Counted from the first letter of the stretch, positions 22,416-34,750 are shown. The stretch is 64,000 bases of DNA from Heterobilharzia americana (GCA_944470555.2 OX104127.1:56700140-56764139), one strand, 5' to 3'. Notes: a model not told the origin generated them from the sequence alone. A program made the numbers and translations.

Positions 22416-23150
22416 AGTATAAATACGACTGCACAGCTTGATGATGATAAGTCGTTGAAAAGAAATGCTTCTTCTTCGCGCTGATACATGCCTTTTTCTT
22501 ATTCATGAATAAATGGGTATATTTCATGAAGTTGCTCGTTGATTCTCAACCCGATTAATTAATGGAGAAGACAGGATGTACGTGTATAGAAAGGAGTATT
22601 GCGTTGGAAGACCGTAGAATAATCCTATTAGATGGCTGGTCCACTGCTTGTCTGTCTATCCAACTATAGACGTGGTTACACATAAACTACATTCTGATTA
22701 TTCACTCTCCAGACTAGCCTTTCCTCCCTAACCCCCATATTACAAACAGTGGGAAAATGTACTATAGACGGAATTGAATAAATGTAATAAGCCATCAGAT
22801 GTATGGCGCCAAGAATTGACGAATGTGAAACGCTATTGAGAAGTTTTAAAGTTATCCAGTACGCGTATAGAGCGACTCAAATACGATGTATGAACACTTT
22901 TAAGGATGATATGGTGATGATAAACAGTTTTCTCTCTGAAAAAGTATAAATGGACGCTTTGAAGAAGAGAATAGTACTCATCATCTAGCGAGAATTTTAT
23001 GCACAGATACCGCATTATGAAGGGTGCAACGAAAATTTGTGAAATCCGAAGATATCAACCGAAAAATCTGTCTTTTTCAGATTCATATTTGTTGTTTGAA
23101 GATAAGAGGCTGGTAGCCTATAATAAATCCTTTTCCCAGTAGATTTCTGT
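22416..23150. other. Spacer, nothing recognised
   Basis: AT-rich sequence with no identifiable repeat or ORF of note. Confidence 0.4.
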
Positions 23151-23154
23151 GTGC

Positions 23155-23975
23155 TTATTCGCTCCCCGTTTTCAACGAGTCAATTGATGGTGGGGACACC
23201 ATTTCTTCTGAGAGTCGACTGCAGGCATTGATTACTCGACGCGAGAACCAGTACTCTTCGAAAACTATGTTAGTTTTTTGCGTTTGTATCGTCCTAACAC
23301 GTCCTCGGAGATGTTCCGACCTGCTGGGAAAAAAAAGAGAGAATAGATCAGGTCCAAGATCATTTCTTATAATCCTGAAGAGCATAATTAGGTCTCCCCT
23401 GTATCTGCGGTAGGACAAAGTGAAGAGGTTCAGCTCATTAAGTCGGTCTTCATAAGTGAGGCCGGCCATCACAGGAATCATACGAGTGGCTGCCCTCTGA
23501 ACTCTTTCCAGAAGACTTGAATCACCTTTGGGACAAGGATTAGCCGCCTGTGTATAGTGCATAGTTTTCTCATTTAGACCTAACTAAGGAAGTGTATAAG
23601 GTGGTGAACATATCACCAGTTATTTTTGTAAATGTTCTACGTAATGCCTAAACTATCCTAAAACACCGAGGTGCTACCAATCGAAAGTGAGCCATGGTTT
23701 TCAAGTCATGACTAAGCGTGACTTCTAGGTGATTGTGGGTAAGTATTGACGGTAGAGGAGTTCCATCACTATCGTAGGTGTTGCTATGTATGTGCCCTAA
23801 GTACATGCTCACATATTTACCTGCGTTGATATTTATCAGCCACTTCTCTGACCAGGTAAACAAGCTGTTCAGGTTTACTTTAAGTTCATGAATGAAGGTT
23901 GTTCTCATAATCTCTAACTCCTGCGGAATGGAAGTGTGGATGAAGAAATCAATAACATATTCATTGTTCAAGGAA
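23155..23975 (-). mobile_element. CR1-like LINE, RT C-terminal end
   Basis: Minus-strand translation begins near 23970 with LNSLFTWSEKWLININAGKY, then VTLSHDLKTMAHF, and after a short break CPKGDSSLLERVQRAATRMI, GLTYEDRLNELNLFTLSYRR and YRGDLIMLFRIIR. These are the conserved thumb and C-terminal blocks of CR1/jockey-group LINEs (ERVQRRATR-, L-YE-RL--L-L-SL--RR, RGDLI---). The final part (IDSLKTGSE) is near the end of such ORFs. One frameshift separates the halves. Confidence 0.85.
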
Positions 23976-23979
23976 GTCT

Positions 23980-24500
23980 TACAGCAAAATAACTATCCGG
24001 AAAAACTATTCAAAAGCATCGAAGAACTTTTATTGAGTAAAGGTACTAAAAAGCCAAGCCATAAAGGTTGGATAACGTCCATTTGAGAGGAAATAAGACA
24101 TCCTTAATAGTTACAACATGCGACTATTCTTTAAGGTGACGAATACACTACACTCACACCTGTGTAAATTAAAAGATCCAGTTGATCATTTAGAACAATA
24201 GAACTGTCTTTATAAGGTAGACCGTAGTGAATGCGATGCCATATACATTGGAGAAACATCACGTCAAGTACTAACACGTTTAGCCGAACACGATCAAAGT
24301 TCCAAGAAATCGCCAAAACATTTGTATGGTCTGGAAAATCTTTGAAGCTCAACCACCATGGCTCATGCCTTATATTCAGGTCATGAAATATAATTTGCAA
24401 AGTCAAACATATTGCAAATGCATTCCCTTTTTGACAAAGGGTAGACCATTGTAGAAGCTTTGCACATCTGTTAGTAACTGTCTTCGGTCAACAAAAAAGA
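23980..24500 (+). mobile_element. Penelope-like element fragment with GIY-YIG signature
   Basis: A stretch with NNYPEKLFKSIEELL (about 23990) resembles the PLE region before the nuclease. At about 24210-24290 the frame reads SECDAIYIGETSRQVLTRLA-EH, the YIG half of a GIY-YIG nuclease with the conserved Arg and Glu/His. Downstream HALYSGH continues the domain. It abuts the CR1-like fragment on the other strand. Confidence 0.75.
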
Positions 24501-24711
24501 ATAGGTTAGACATACTACTTAGATAGTGACAAGCATTATTGACTCACATACACAGTTGCAAGTAATATATGAAGAGAAGGTAGAGCGCAGTTTCATTCCA
24601 CATGATTTATTCCAAATAGTTTGCGGCGTTATTCCGCTTAATCACATTAAAAATTGTTGGTTGTAACTTAACTACTTATCTAGTCCTATTACATAACACT
24701 CTATTGATTTG

Positions 24712-25160
24712 TATTGATTGGTCGTGGGAGTGAAACCAATTTCATGTTGTCTAGTCCTGAGTGCAGACCGAATTCTATCTATCTGTCATATTTGCAATGT
24801 GGCAACCAAGCTAGGAAGCTCGGCATCGCAGTGCACATTGGTAGATATTGGTTGGTTGGAAGCAATCAGCAGGAAGCCCTGCTCGACCTCGACGGAACTG
24901 ATGTCCCGCCTGAGATTCGAACCCGTATCACTCAATGTTGTGGTCAGTGACTTTACCACTGAGCTATTCGGGCAGCGACTGACTGACTGACCTCCTGTAG
25001 GACTGGCCTACATGTATTGATTGGTCACGGGAGTGACACGGATTCGAATCTCAGGCGGGACATCAGTTCCGTCGAGGTCACAGATACACCTTGCTAACGA
25101 GTACCAAAAAGCACGAAACTTAGGTCAATCAGGGCTTCCTGCTGATTGCCTCCAACCAGC
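24712..25160. repeat. SINE-C head-to-head pair
   Basis: Bases 24712-25000 form a minus-strand copy: body at left, reversed tRNA-like head with 'gagattcgaacccgtatcac' at about 24911. Bases 25015-25160 form a plus-strand copy: 'cacggattcgaatctcaggc' then 'gctaacgagtaccaaaaagc'. The two tRNA-like ends face each other. Confidence 0.7.
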
Positions 25161-25261
25161 TAACTCTATTGATCTACTGTTTTCATCAATTTTACTGTCT
25201 TTTCTGAGTTATATACATTCTATGAACCATTCCATGTATTACATAATACACTTTAGTTATA

Positions 25262-25345
25262 GTGAAGATGGATAGTGGCTAGCAGTGGAATCGAGGATGC
25301 GCATTTCGTTCTATTCGGGAGTCTTCAGCTGGATGTATACAAGCA
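25262..25345 (-). repeat. SINE-B body fragment
   Basis: The blocks 'gtggctagcagtggaatcga' and 'ggagtcttcagctggatgta' identify family B. The tRNA-like head is absent. Confidence 0.65.
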
Positions 25346-25664
25346 ATAACAGTAACAATCCATTTTGTTATCATTCATACTTCAAGTGTGTTGTGACTGT
25401 GTGGTGGTGCATGCGTGGATATAGTGATACTGAGATTCAATAGACGCCTCAACTGAATAGTTTTACGACTGACCTACCTCAGTACCTTCTGCTTCATTGA
25501 GCCGCGGAGAAATCAGAAGACAAAGACGGTCACCGTTTTCTCTACCATAATTTGAATATTAACCTGAAAACTTAATGTCTCACATTCATACTCTTGAAGA
25601 AAAGGATCTTCTTAGCAAGATCGAAACGTTGGGGAATAATGCGCAACATATTTGTTTATTATGA
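25346..25664. other. Spacer, nothing recognised
   Basis: No repeat or gene seen. Confidence 0.35.
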
Positions 25665-25840
25665 TAAATTGGTTGGTTGCGGCTAGCAGAAGAATCAAGG
25701 ACGCGCGTTCCCTCCTATTTGGGAGTCATCAGCTGGATGTACCTGGACCGCAGTGGTATTGTTCCCACAGGGACTCGAACCTCGTACCCACCACTTCGAA
25801 CGCAAAGGCGTTATCCACTATGCCACGAATTGTTTATGCT
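25665..25840 (-). repeat. SINE-B, with tRNA-like head
   Basis: The body 'cagaagaatcaaggacgcgc' and 'ggagtcatcagctggatgta' is followed by a reversed pol III box B, 'gggactcgaacctcg' (about 25770), and box A, 'ctatgcca' (about 25820). Read on the minus strand, 'tggcatagtggataacgcc' and 'ggttcgagtccc' have ordinary tRNA-like spacing. Confidence 0.7.
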
Positions 25841-25844
25841 GCTG

Positions 25845-26886
25845 TTTGTTCTAATATACTACGCTGGGAATACACAAGTACAAATACACCTTATACAATA
25901 TTCGGTTACTGTGGTACGACAGGACTTCATCCTCTTCTTATTTAAAACATTGAACAGTGCAGGATAAAATGAGTTTTCTTTTATTATTCTGAAGATTCTT
26001 CCCAAACACACTTACATTTAGAAGACAGTCTAGATTACATGTATTATGGAAAGTAATAGTGTTAAACATATAACAAATTAAGGGTTCTTTAAATTGGCGG
26101 TGAAGAATTCCTAACCCCAAGTCGTAAAATTATCCAGTTAAACCTCAGACTACTGGTAAATAGTAAGTAGCGTAACTCTAAAGACGAAATATCGCATGAC
26201 CCCGTGTTTTTCTCCACACTTTCCCTATACTTCCCCACAATTCGCCCCAAGTTTCCTCGCGAAAGTGTTGACTGATGCTTACAAACTAAACCAATATACT
26301 ACAGAAATTGAATGTACTTTTATGAAATAGGCAAGAAATCAAAGACATGATTTAATAAGAAATGTAGTAATTGCTTTATTCCAAACAACACGCTTTCATG
26401 ATGTAATACTCGGATAAATGTATCCCCTATACAATATCATTAAACGAATCAATCATTCTATTTGAATAATCTTAATAATAATAATAATAATGGTAATAAA
26501 AGCCACAATGTGAAGCAGTTACCGGGTATTATATTGACGTCTAGTTAGAACTCGTCAACGAAAAGAATACTGAGTATAATTTTGGTAATGGTAGTTTATT
26601 CAGCCATTATCAATATTTACAATTCGATATAGTTGTCCGAGTAAGCAACAGTGATGTATTGTACTTCTGCACATTTATAAGTATACATAGAAATCAATTA
26701 ACTTGATGTATACGCATTACGATTTCAATGAACATCATCGTAATAATAAGGAAGATGTAAGTGCAAAGTTCCACTGTATGGTATTTGGTATGTACATTTG
26801 ACGATGAAAAGAAGTCAGAAGATACGAAACAGTTGATTAAAGGATAACCTAAGAGTTATGTTTGTAGTGAGATTTTAGATCTGAGT
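25845..26886. other. 1-kb spacer, nothing recognised
   Basis: AT-rich; a short AAT run at 26471-26488 is the only feature. Confidence 0.4.
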
Positions 26887-26898
26887 ATATCGATTGCC

Positions 26899-28060
26899 TA
26901 CCTCAACTTCATCGACTTTGAAAAGGCCTCCGACTGCGTCGACCGACAAGTAATTTGGCAACTGCCTCTCCAACACTACGGAATGCCACAAACCCTCATG
27001 AAAATCATGCAACAACTATATGAAGACGCCACATGCCAAGCAATGCACATTGGGAAGCTCAGCTCAGTGATGCCTTTGAAGTGAAGACAGAAAGGAGTAA
27101 GACAAGGTTGCCATCGAATATCACCCATGATAATGATATTCCTGATTGTGTTGTGGTGGACTGGACCATGCAAGAAACAGTGAGGAGCTGTGAGAAGAGG
27201 GGATACGGTAGACCGATGAAAGGAGCCTAGATGACTTGGATTTCGACGATGATGTTGTATGTGTGATGTCACACAAAGGTGAAGATCTACAGGTGAGAAG
27301 TAACAAGTTGACAGAAGAGGCAAGGCAGCCAAAGAATACGGGACTTCAAGTGAATGTAGAGAAGATGGAGGTGATGAAGATACCGAACCAACAACAACAG
27401 CGGCAGCAGCAGCAGTAACAACAACAAGCTCCAATCACTGTCAACGGGAGAAACTTAAGGGAAGTAGCCTCTTCCACCTACCTAGGCAGCATCGTCTGAA
27501 CTACACCTGGTGGCATGGACGAGGACGTGAAAGCCAGTGAGGATTGGAGAGACAGCAAGACAGGGGTTCATTAGCCTGAAACTAGTGTGGAGATGTTCTG
27601 CACTCTGCATAAAGCGTGAACGACATCCGGATTATCAACACCAATCGAGTCAAGTCAGTGCTTGTATGTGATGGTTGAGAGACTTGTCGTGTTGCGAAAG
27701 GGGTTTCCAACAAACTATAGATATTGATCAACAACTGCCTACGTTGGCTCGTTACTGGAGCTCAGATGGCCGGAAAGAATGATAAGGATAAGCAAGAAGG
27801 GACTGTGGCTGGGAACGAACCAACGAATAAAGAACCTTTTGCTGAACAAATATGCAGTGGAAGGGAATTTAGATGGATTGGATCGGGTGTACACTGAGAA
27901 GACCATTCGGGGACATCACGCTCCATGCCAGGCCGTGTAGTGGACCCCAGATGGAAAACGGCAAATTGAGCCAGGTTGAAAAGATCACTGGGAAGATAGT
28001 GTAATGGAGGCGTGCTGCTGAAGCCCTTAGTCTCAGTAGGAACCCAAGAGGCAAATAATA
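26899..28060 (+). mobile_element. RTE-type LINE, 5'-truncated, with target duplication
   Basis: Starts at LNFIDFEKASDCVDRQ and runs to the 3' end 'aacccaagaggcaaataata'. The flanks 'atatcgattgcc' (26887-26898) and 'atatcgactgcc' (28061-28072) differ by one base and fit a target duplication. It is nearly identical to the copy at 21.18-22.41 kb over most of its length, but diverges and has a ~100-bp deletion near the 3' end. Confidence 0.88.
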
Positions 28061-28072
28061 ATATCGACTGCC

Positions 28073-29360
28073 AATCGAGAATCGGAGTACACTTTGAGCT
28101 CAATCATTTTATTTTCCCAAGTGTGAAGATGATGCACAACCGTAAGTGTGATCTGATTTATCTTACGAAAATCCATGGTGTAGATGATTAGGGGAGGAAG
28201 AATTGAAGCCGCTACTGACTGTATGGTCTGAACCTGACCCTTACTTTGCAGTATATGAAAGAAGTTATGTCGAAAGTTGCATCTTATGACTGCTTGAAAA
28301 ATATGCAGAAGAAAATTATGCCTTTCAATTATGTATTGGCAAAAAGGAGCTGAGAATTGTTCTTCCAGACATATAGCACTCAGAATATGCTCCAGTGGTC
28401 CGATCAACGAAGTTTGCTTTGTGAACAGCAGCTTGATGTGGGTAACTTATTTCTGAGAAAGGCATATATTACTACCAAGCGTCTGTTCATATTGTTATAT
28501 CCAATGCCACATAATTTCCCAAAAGTACTTGGATAGACTTTCCTGATCTATCTATTATTCACTGAAAATGCTCTTTATTCGTATTTCGGTTGTATATACC
28601 AAGAATCTGTGGTTTGCCAAGACAGATATATGTATACGTATATTCGGTAAGTTATAAATTTCTCACTGCTGTCAAGCTTATCTTTCTAGGTTATATTCAA
28701 GTCTTTGAACAAGATCTATCTATCTGTCTATTTCAACTACATTACCTACTACACCCAATTTCACACATAACCTGCAACGCAATATTCCAGATAATTCATC
28801 GAAGTTTTATGCAACCTTGACAACACAGTAAACGGACGTAACGAATGATTTTGAACACAGCATCTCCAACCTGACTGGTTCTCCTCAAGATTTCCCATCA
28901 CTTAAGTTTAATTCAACCAATTGTTTTCTTTTTTGTCATGTAGAGATCAAACAGTCCATTTTCAATTCATTTGATTGGTGGATAGAAAAGGTAATAACAA
29001 TAGCTTTCTACAGGAAGATCTATGTTCCACTGAAGTCTACAGCTATGAAACACTTATCTTGGTCAAGTAATACAGTATGACCATCAAGCTAAATAACTCA
29101 AATCTAAGTATTGTATCGTAAAAAGACAACATGGACAAGAGGAGTTGAAACTTGTTTATACCATCTGTTAGTGCTTCTTAATAACGAATAAATGTGGAAA
29201 TATTTGTCACTTTCATTAGCTACTGATCATCATTTCACGCTCCAGCCGTTTGGATTGATGGATGTTATCTTCAATGTATCCGTTGCCTCATCAAATTCAC
29301 ACACCGTTGTGGAGTACAGAGTGAAATCAATCATCCTCCAAATCAAATACTTCATTATCA
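28073..29360. other. 1.3-kb spacer, nothing recognised
   Basis: A 124-codon minus-strand open stretch (28033-28407) runs in from the LINE 3' end. It shows no recognisable motif and is probably chance. Confidence 0.4.
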
Positions 29361-29361
29361 T

Positions 29362-30825
29362 TATTATTTGTCCATTGGGTTCCTAGAAGAACATAGGGCT
29401 TCAGTAGCACGTCACAATTTCACTCTCTTCACTGCAACCATTTTAACCTGGCTCCACGACTTCCCATATGCTTCAATTTATTCCTCATGCGATCTCACTG
29501 TCACAGTCGGACGACTAACTCGTCATAACCCATTTGGATTCCACGCGAGGGTCTCGTCTAGCGCATGGCGTCCCCAGATAGTCATCTCAGTGTATGTCTA
29601 ATACAATCCATCTCCGATTCCTTTTCCACATTTATTGGCCCATACGATCTTGCGTCGTTGGTCAGTTTCCAGCATAGTTCCTGCCTCCTTATTCTTATTA
29701 TTCTAGCCATCTGATCTCATGTTCAGCATCGACTGAGCTTAGGCGGCAGCTGTTGAAGAATGTCTGCAGTTTGTTAGACACGCTTCTCATAACACACCGA
29801 GTCTATGATCCATATACAAGCACTGACTCACTTGACTGAATTACTGTCGAATATCCGGGTGATGTTCACGCAGTGCAGTGTAGTAGATCTGCACAATGAT
29901 TATTTCAGATTAATAAAGGAAGGCCTGTCTTGCTGTCATTCCGATCCTGGCTTTGAAATCCTCATCTGTGCCTGTGTCGACTATAGTTAAAACGATGCTG
30001 CCTAGTTAGTCGTAGGTGAGAGAGACTACTTCGTCTAGATTCCTCCCGTTGATGGTGACTGTTGGTGGTGCTGGTGGTGGTGATGATGGTTGGGTATTTT
30101 CATCACCTCTGTCTTCTCTACATTCACCTGAAGAAAGTCTCGTCTTCCTTGGTTGCTTTGCCTCTTCTATCAACTTCTTGGTTTTCGCCTGTAGATCTTC
30201 GAGCCTGTGCGGCATAACACACTGGACATCAATCATCATCGGCGAAATGTAAATCTTCTTCGTGGGTCTTCCCATCGGTCAAGCAGCGTATGCTCTCTTC
30301 TCTCACCTTTTCACAGTTGTGTGTTGTATGATGCAGGCGAGTTCAGTCGACCACCATCAGGAAGATGATGGGTGGTAGTAGGCGACAAGCTTGTCTAACT
30401 CCTTCATGTCTTCACTTCACTTCGAAGGCATCACTGAGCTGAGCTTCTCACTGTCAATCACTTGACATGTAGCATCATCATCATCATCATATAGCATATG
30501 GCTGTTGTTGAATGAGTGAGGTTTATCAAGGTTTGTGACATTGAAATCGTAGTGTTGAAGCCACATCTGCTAAATGACTTCTCGGTTGACGCCTTGATTG
30601 AAGGTCTTTTCAGAATCGGTGAAGTTTAGGTAAAGATGCAGTTGACTGCCATACTGTGCTGTTTTCTGATGATTTGTGGTGTAGTTTTGCAGTTTGATCG
30701 GCACACGATTTGTCTTTCCTGAAGCCAGCCAGTCAGCCTGTTCCGGTTGTAATTTTGAATGAATAGCATTGTTTCGTCTCTCCAGGATGATGCGGCTTAA
30801 TATCTTGTTTGGGGTGTACAGGGAC
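29362..30825 (-). mobile_element. RTE-type LINE, 5'-truncated, minus strand
   Basis: The 3' end is at 29365 (reversed 'ggaacccaatggacaaataa'). On the minus strand the order is TPNKILSRIILERRNNAIHS (about 30800), a decayed FTDSEKTFNQGV (first-Asp block, about 30605), the FADD region (about 30240, frameshifted), a Pro/Ser tract replacing the usual His/Gln run, then the C-terminal blocks. Many frameshifts. A CAT run lies at 30474-30492. Confidence 0.8.
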
Positions 30826-31171
30826 AGGTGCATTATTTCGCTTTGTCCAAATTGAAAACTGCTAGTTTTTTCTTTAAGCCATAAAAGTTTCTAAAATCCT
30901 TGTCCAAAAGACGAATAAGTGTATGAATTTGAGGGCTAACTCATATACTAGCTATGAGATTGTGTAGCATGTGAATGGAAAATTTGAATGTGAGTAACTA
31001 AAATATACCACTGAGGTGAGAGTTTAGCTGCACTCTTCCTTTGTGTTGCAGCTGTCTTTTCCGGAAACTGAAGTGGCCCAAGCATTTTTAAGTGACCAAA
31101 TGCATCAATCTTAGGTCTCTAGTACACGAAGCCTCTGTCGACTTGCCCTCAACATAATATTTTTCGATGAA
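30826..31171. other. Spacer, nothing recognised
   Basis: No repeat or gene seen. Confidence 0.35.
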
Positions 31172-31810
31172 GTTGTGGAGATTTGGAAATATTTCAAGTT
31201 GTTATTCATCGAAGACTGACATCAGTTGGAGGAACAAAGAAAACCTGGGAGCACTGGACAGCTGTTTCGTGCTAGTATGGGACTTCTCAGCAGTGCGCAC
31301 CCACGACCCCACACCACCAGGGATCGAACCCGCGACCTCCAGGTTCCGCGGCCAGCACGTTACCATTGAGCTAGCCATTGGGTCAGAATCCAGTGGTCCA
31401 TATTTCCAACTTCTGTTAGCTCACGATATAGCGCAACCGCCAGTCAATGTCATTGTTGAGTAACTGTCCTCACGACCATCAGGCTTTGACTCCACCGGTC
31501 ACGACTTCTCATCGGAACTTCAGGAATACTTCTCGAAGCTAGTCACCAATGATGACATTGGGTGGCGGTTTGCGCTATATCGTGAGCTAATAGAAGTTGG
31601 AAATATAGACCACTGGATTCTGACCCAATGGCTAGCTCAATGGTAACGCGGTGGCCGCGGAACCTGAAGGTCGCGGGTCCGATTCCTGCTGGTGAGGTCG
31701 TGGGTGCGCACTGCTTAGGAGTCCCATACTAGGACGAAACGGCTGTCCAGTGCTCCCAGGTTTCCTTTGTTCCTCCAACTGATGTCAGTCTTCGATGAAT
31801 AAGAATATTT
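31172..31810. repeat. SINE-A head-to-head inverted pair (locus 3), best preserved
   Basis: The minus copy spans 31172-31550 and includes the reversed tail 'gttgtggagatttggaaata', reversed box B 'gggatcgaacccgcgac' and reversed box A 'ccattgagctagcc'. The plus copy spans 31551-31810, with 'ggctagctcaatggtaacgc' (box A) and 'gggtccgattcct' (box B). The arms pair over well above 200 bp. The spacer contains 'agctagtcaccaatgatgac'. Confidence 0.88.
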
Positions 31811-32105
31811 TTCGCCTCTTCATAACATGACAAGCTAGTTGATTACTCATGTGTGATCAGAAATAGCATCCAAACAAGAATCAATGGTGACTTGATTAAA
31901 TAGTTAACAGTAGCGAGAGAATGGGACAATTTTAAAGGCTGAAAATTAAGTGGGCGAAAGGAGAAGAGGTTGAACATGTCTACTTTGCTTGAAAATCTTA
32001 TGTTTCTTCATTTGGATGATAAGAGGTTTAACTATGCAGAGAATACGGAGACATACAGTCTTTGGATAATTTGTTTTCCGCTTATGAATGATCTGGTATG
32101 AGGAG
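31811..32105. other. Spacer, nothing recognised
   Basis: No repeat or gene seen. Confidence 0.3.
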
Positions 32106-32109
32106 GTTA

Positions 32110-32805
32110 ATGAGATGGATTGACTTGTGTTCAAATAACGTGTTCAAACAGACTGTCAGGAATGACAATATCCATCCAGACCAACCTAGGACTAAGCATT
32201 ACTGCGTAACGGTCCAAGTTGTCACACCTCATATCACTACATCAAATAAAAAGGCAGTGAAGTGCAAGATGAAGAAAGGGAAATTCAGTCAAAAGAAATA
32301 TAAAGTACGAAAAGAGAGACAAAGGAAGAATGAGAAAATAGTGAGATTCAGTATAGCGTCGTTAAGATGAGGATAATGTGTGTGGGTATACATCTGCACC
32401 ACTGACATCGATTCTGAGACATATCCCCTACAGTCTTCAACCACTGGGTCCTCTTGTCCCGCGGACCCCAACCGGCTAGTCTGCATCACCCCACATGGCT
32501 TAAACCAAGTCAAGGGCTTCAAGTATTGGTGCCATGTTTTAGTCTGGCCACCTCGAGCCTTTTCCCAGCCTGGACCTACTTCGACCAATATTGTATGACC
32601 AGGCAATCAGTGACTAGGCATATGTAGTACGTGTCCCAACCATCTGAATCGATGAAGGTTCATAACCTCGTCTACTGATTTACCTCTTCTCCCTAAAACT
32701 CTACACCTAACTTCTGCATTACTCACGTGGTGACACCACGGAATACAGTCTACACTACGAAGGCAAGGAATGACAATATACAGATCTAAAAATAGTTTTA
32801 ACACC
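32110..32805 (-). mobile_element. LINE family 2, RT C-terminus and 3' UTR, minus strand
   Basis: The minus-strand translation has RVLGRRGKSVDEVMNLHRFR followed by WLGHVLHMPSH, then TILVEVGPGWEKARGGQTKT and WHQYLKPLT. This is the typical end of this LINE's ORF. The 3' UTR follows down to about 32110 and matches 59.04-59.21 kb. Confidence 0.8.
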
Positions 32806-33620
32806 GCTTTTTAACTGAGTAGTCTGAAAATAAAGATTACTGTAGCAACTGACAGCTAATCTAACATCATACTGAAAATCATAACCAATCAGTACAATAC
32901 ACCTAGTGGCAATAACTGGCAGAGGAAATCAGTCCAAAGAAAACAGATCGCAGTAAATAATTTGAGTAGAAGATTCGAAAGTGAATGGAGAAGAAATTGA
33001 ATCAATCATAAGAAACACAATTTTTGAACTAGTCATCAATCTAAAAGAGAAAGAATTGTATGACAGTTTATTGAAGAAGCATACTGCCTACGAAAGTTTC
33101 TATTCCTATTAACAGTTGAAATGAAGAGAGAACCCGTAAACTTCATTGTCTTCTTTGTGAAAAGACTGTATTCAGTATCCTTTGGTAATGTAGTATGAAA
33201 AGGTGAATCTCTAAAATCTCTAGTAAATGATATAAAATGAAACAGCCAGAGAAACATGAACTTAGCTGGATGGAAACAGTCGTCAGGATGGCGTATCTAC
33301 AACTTTGAATGAATCGATGTCCTCTGTGACGTTTAGAAACATATAATCCATTGTTTCCATCAAAGATATTAAAACTGAGGTATTCATGCAACGATTGACT
33401 TCAGATAGGACCGGATTACACACATTGATTGATCATGAAAGATGAAAAACACTGGTTGCTTAGCAAGCCTCGAATTTTTTTGAGGGTAACTATGACTCTC
33501 CTTCAAAATGGCTTTAACAGCTACCTTATTCCTAAATTTAACAACAAAAGTATTCTAGCATGGTCTACTAAATAAACTATGTTATTACTTTCTATTGAAA
33601 GTTGATTGTCGAGGCGGACA
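32806..33620. other. 0.8-kb spacer, nothing recognised
   Basis: Only short unsupported open stretches on the minus strand. Confidence 0.35.
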
Positions 33621-33624
33621 GGAG

Positions 33625-34100
33625 AAACAGAGAATTGATGACTAAGACAAATTGTCTTTCGTAACAATGAAATGAAATGATGACCACGAGAATTAAAGAT
33701 AGACTACCTGACTTCTCCTCTTCTATGTGCATTTACCAGTTCAACTACTTCTATGGAGTTAGCTACATTTGACGTACAGTTAAGCAAGTCCATCGTCGAA
33801 TCGCCAAGCATCATCCTTCGTGGCTAAGTAAGGGACAAACCAGATCGATACGAAGCTCAGTACTCTCGTATCTGATTGACACCAGCCACCGAGTTAACAT
33901 TCATAATGCCTTTAAAGTTATTTATCACATTCCTTCTAACTTCACCCATGCTCTACGAGTTCGTCTTTTACATACAGCAGAAGCCATAGGAATCCACCTA
34001 TACAGGCCAAGTTTGTATGTTCAGAGAAATTCGTACAGCCTCTTTCTTTGCCTTGGCCATCTGTATAGCTCATTTATTACAACAAGACTCTTCATTTCAT
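33625..34100 (+). mobile_element. Retroelement tail with GIY-YIG-like nuclease remnant (Penelope-like?)
   Basis: The frame near 33665-34010 reads TRIKDRLPDFSSSMCIYQFN, FYGVSYI-stop-RTVKQVHRRIAKHH and WLSKGQTRSIRSSVLSYLID, then VNIHNAFKVIYHIPSNFTHA and RVRLLHTAEAIGIHLYRP. The C-x-YxF-C-G--YIGRT---L--RI-EH pattern is a decayed GIY-YIG domain of retroelement type. The assignment to Penelope-like elements is inferred. Confidence 0.6.
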
Positions 34101-34204
34101 TCATCCCTCCCCCTACTGTATCTAATTACCGTCAACAATTTACCACTTTACTTAACAGTTCATTTTCTCTCTTTAGTTACCATTATGCAAAATATCAATT
34201 ATGT

Positions 34205-34750
34205 AACATTTCAAGTTGTTATTCATTGTAGACTGACATCAGATGGAAGAACAAAGGAAACCTGGGAGCAAAGAACAGCTATTTCGTCCTAGTGTGGGAC
34301 TCCTAAGCAGTGCGCACCCACGACCCCACACCACCAGGGATCGAACCCGTGACCTTCAGGTTCTGTGGCCAGCACGTTACCATTGAGCTAGCCACTGGGT
34401 GAGAATCCAGTGGTCCATATTTCCAACTTCTGTTAGCTCACGATATAGCGCAACCGCCAGTCAATGTCATTGTTGAGTAACTGTCCTCACGACCATCAGG
34501 CTTTGCCCCCACGGGTCACAACTTCTCATTGGAACTTGAAGAACACCTTTCAAAGCTAGTCACCAATGAACATGAAGGTCGAGAGTTCGATCCCTGACCG
34601 GGTCGTGGGTGCACACAGTTAAGGAGTCCCATACTAGTCGGACGAAATAGCTGTTCAGTGCTCCCAGATTTTCTTCGTTCCTGCAACTACTATCAGTCTA
34701 CAATGAATAACAACTTGAAATATTTCCAATCCCCACAACTCCCTCAAAAT
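34205..34750. repeat. SINE-A head-to-head inverted pair (locus 4)
   Basis: The minus copy spans 34205-34569, with reversed box B 'gggatcgaacccgtgac' and 'ccattgagctagccactggg'. The plus 3' part spans 34571-34750, with 'gagttcgatccctgaccggg' and the tail 'atttccaatccccacaactc'. Confidence 0.8.

Noticed and set aside
28033..28407. 124-codon minus-strand open stretch
   Set aside because: No motif, begins in unannotated sequence and runs into a LINE 3' end; no splice or promoter evidence.
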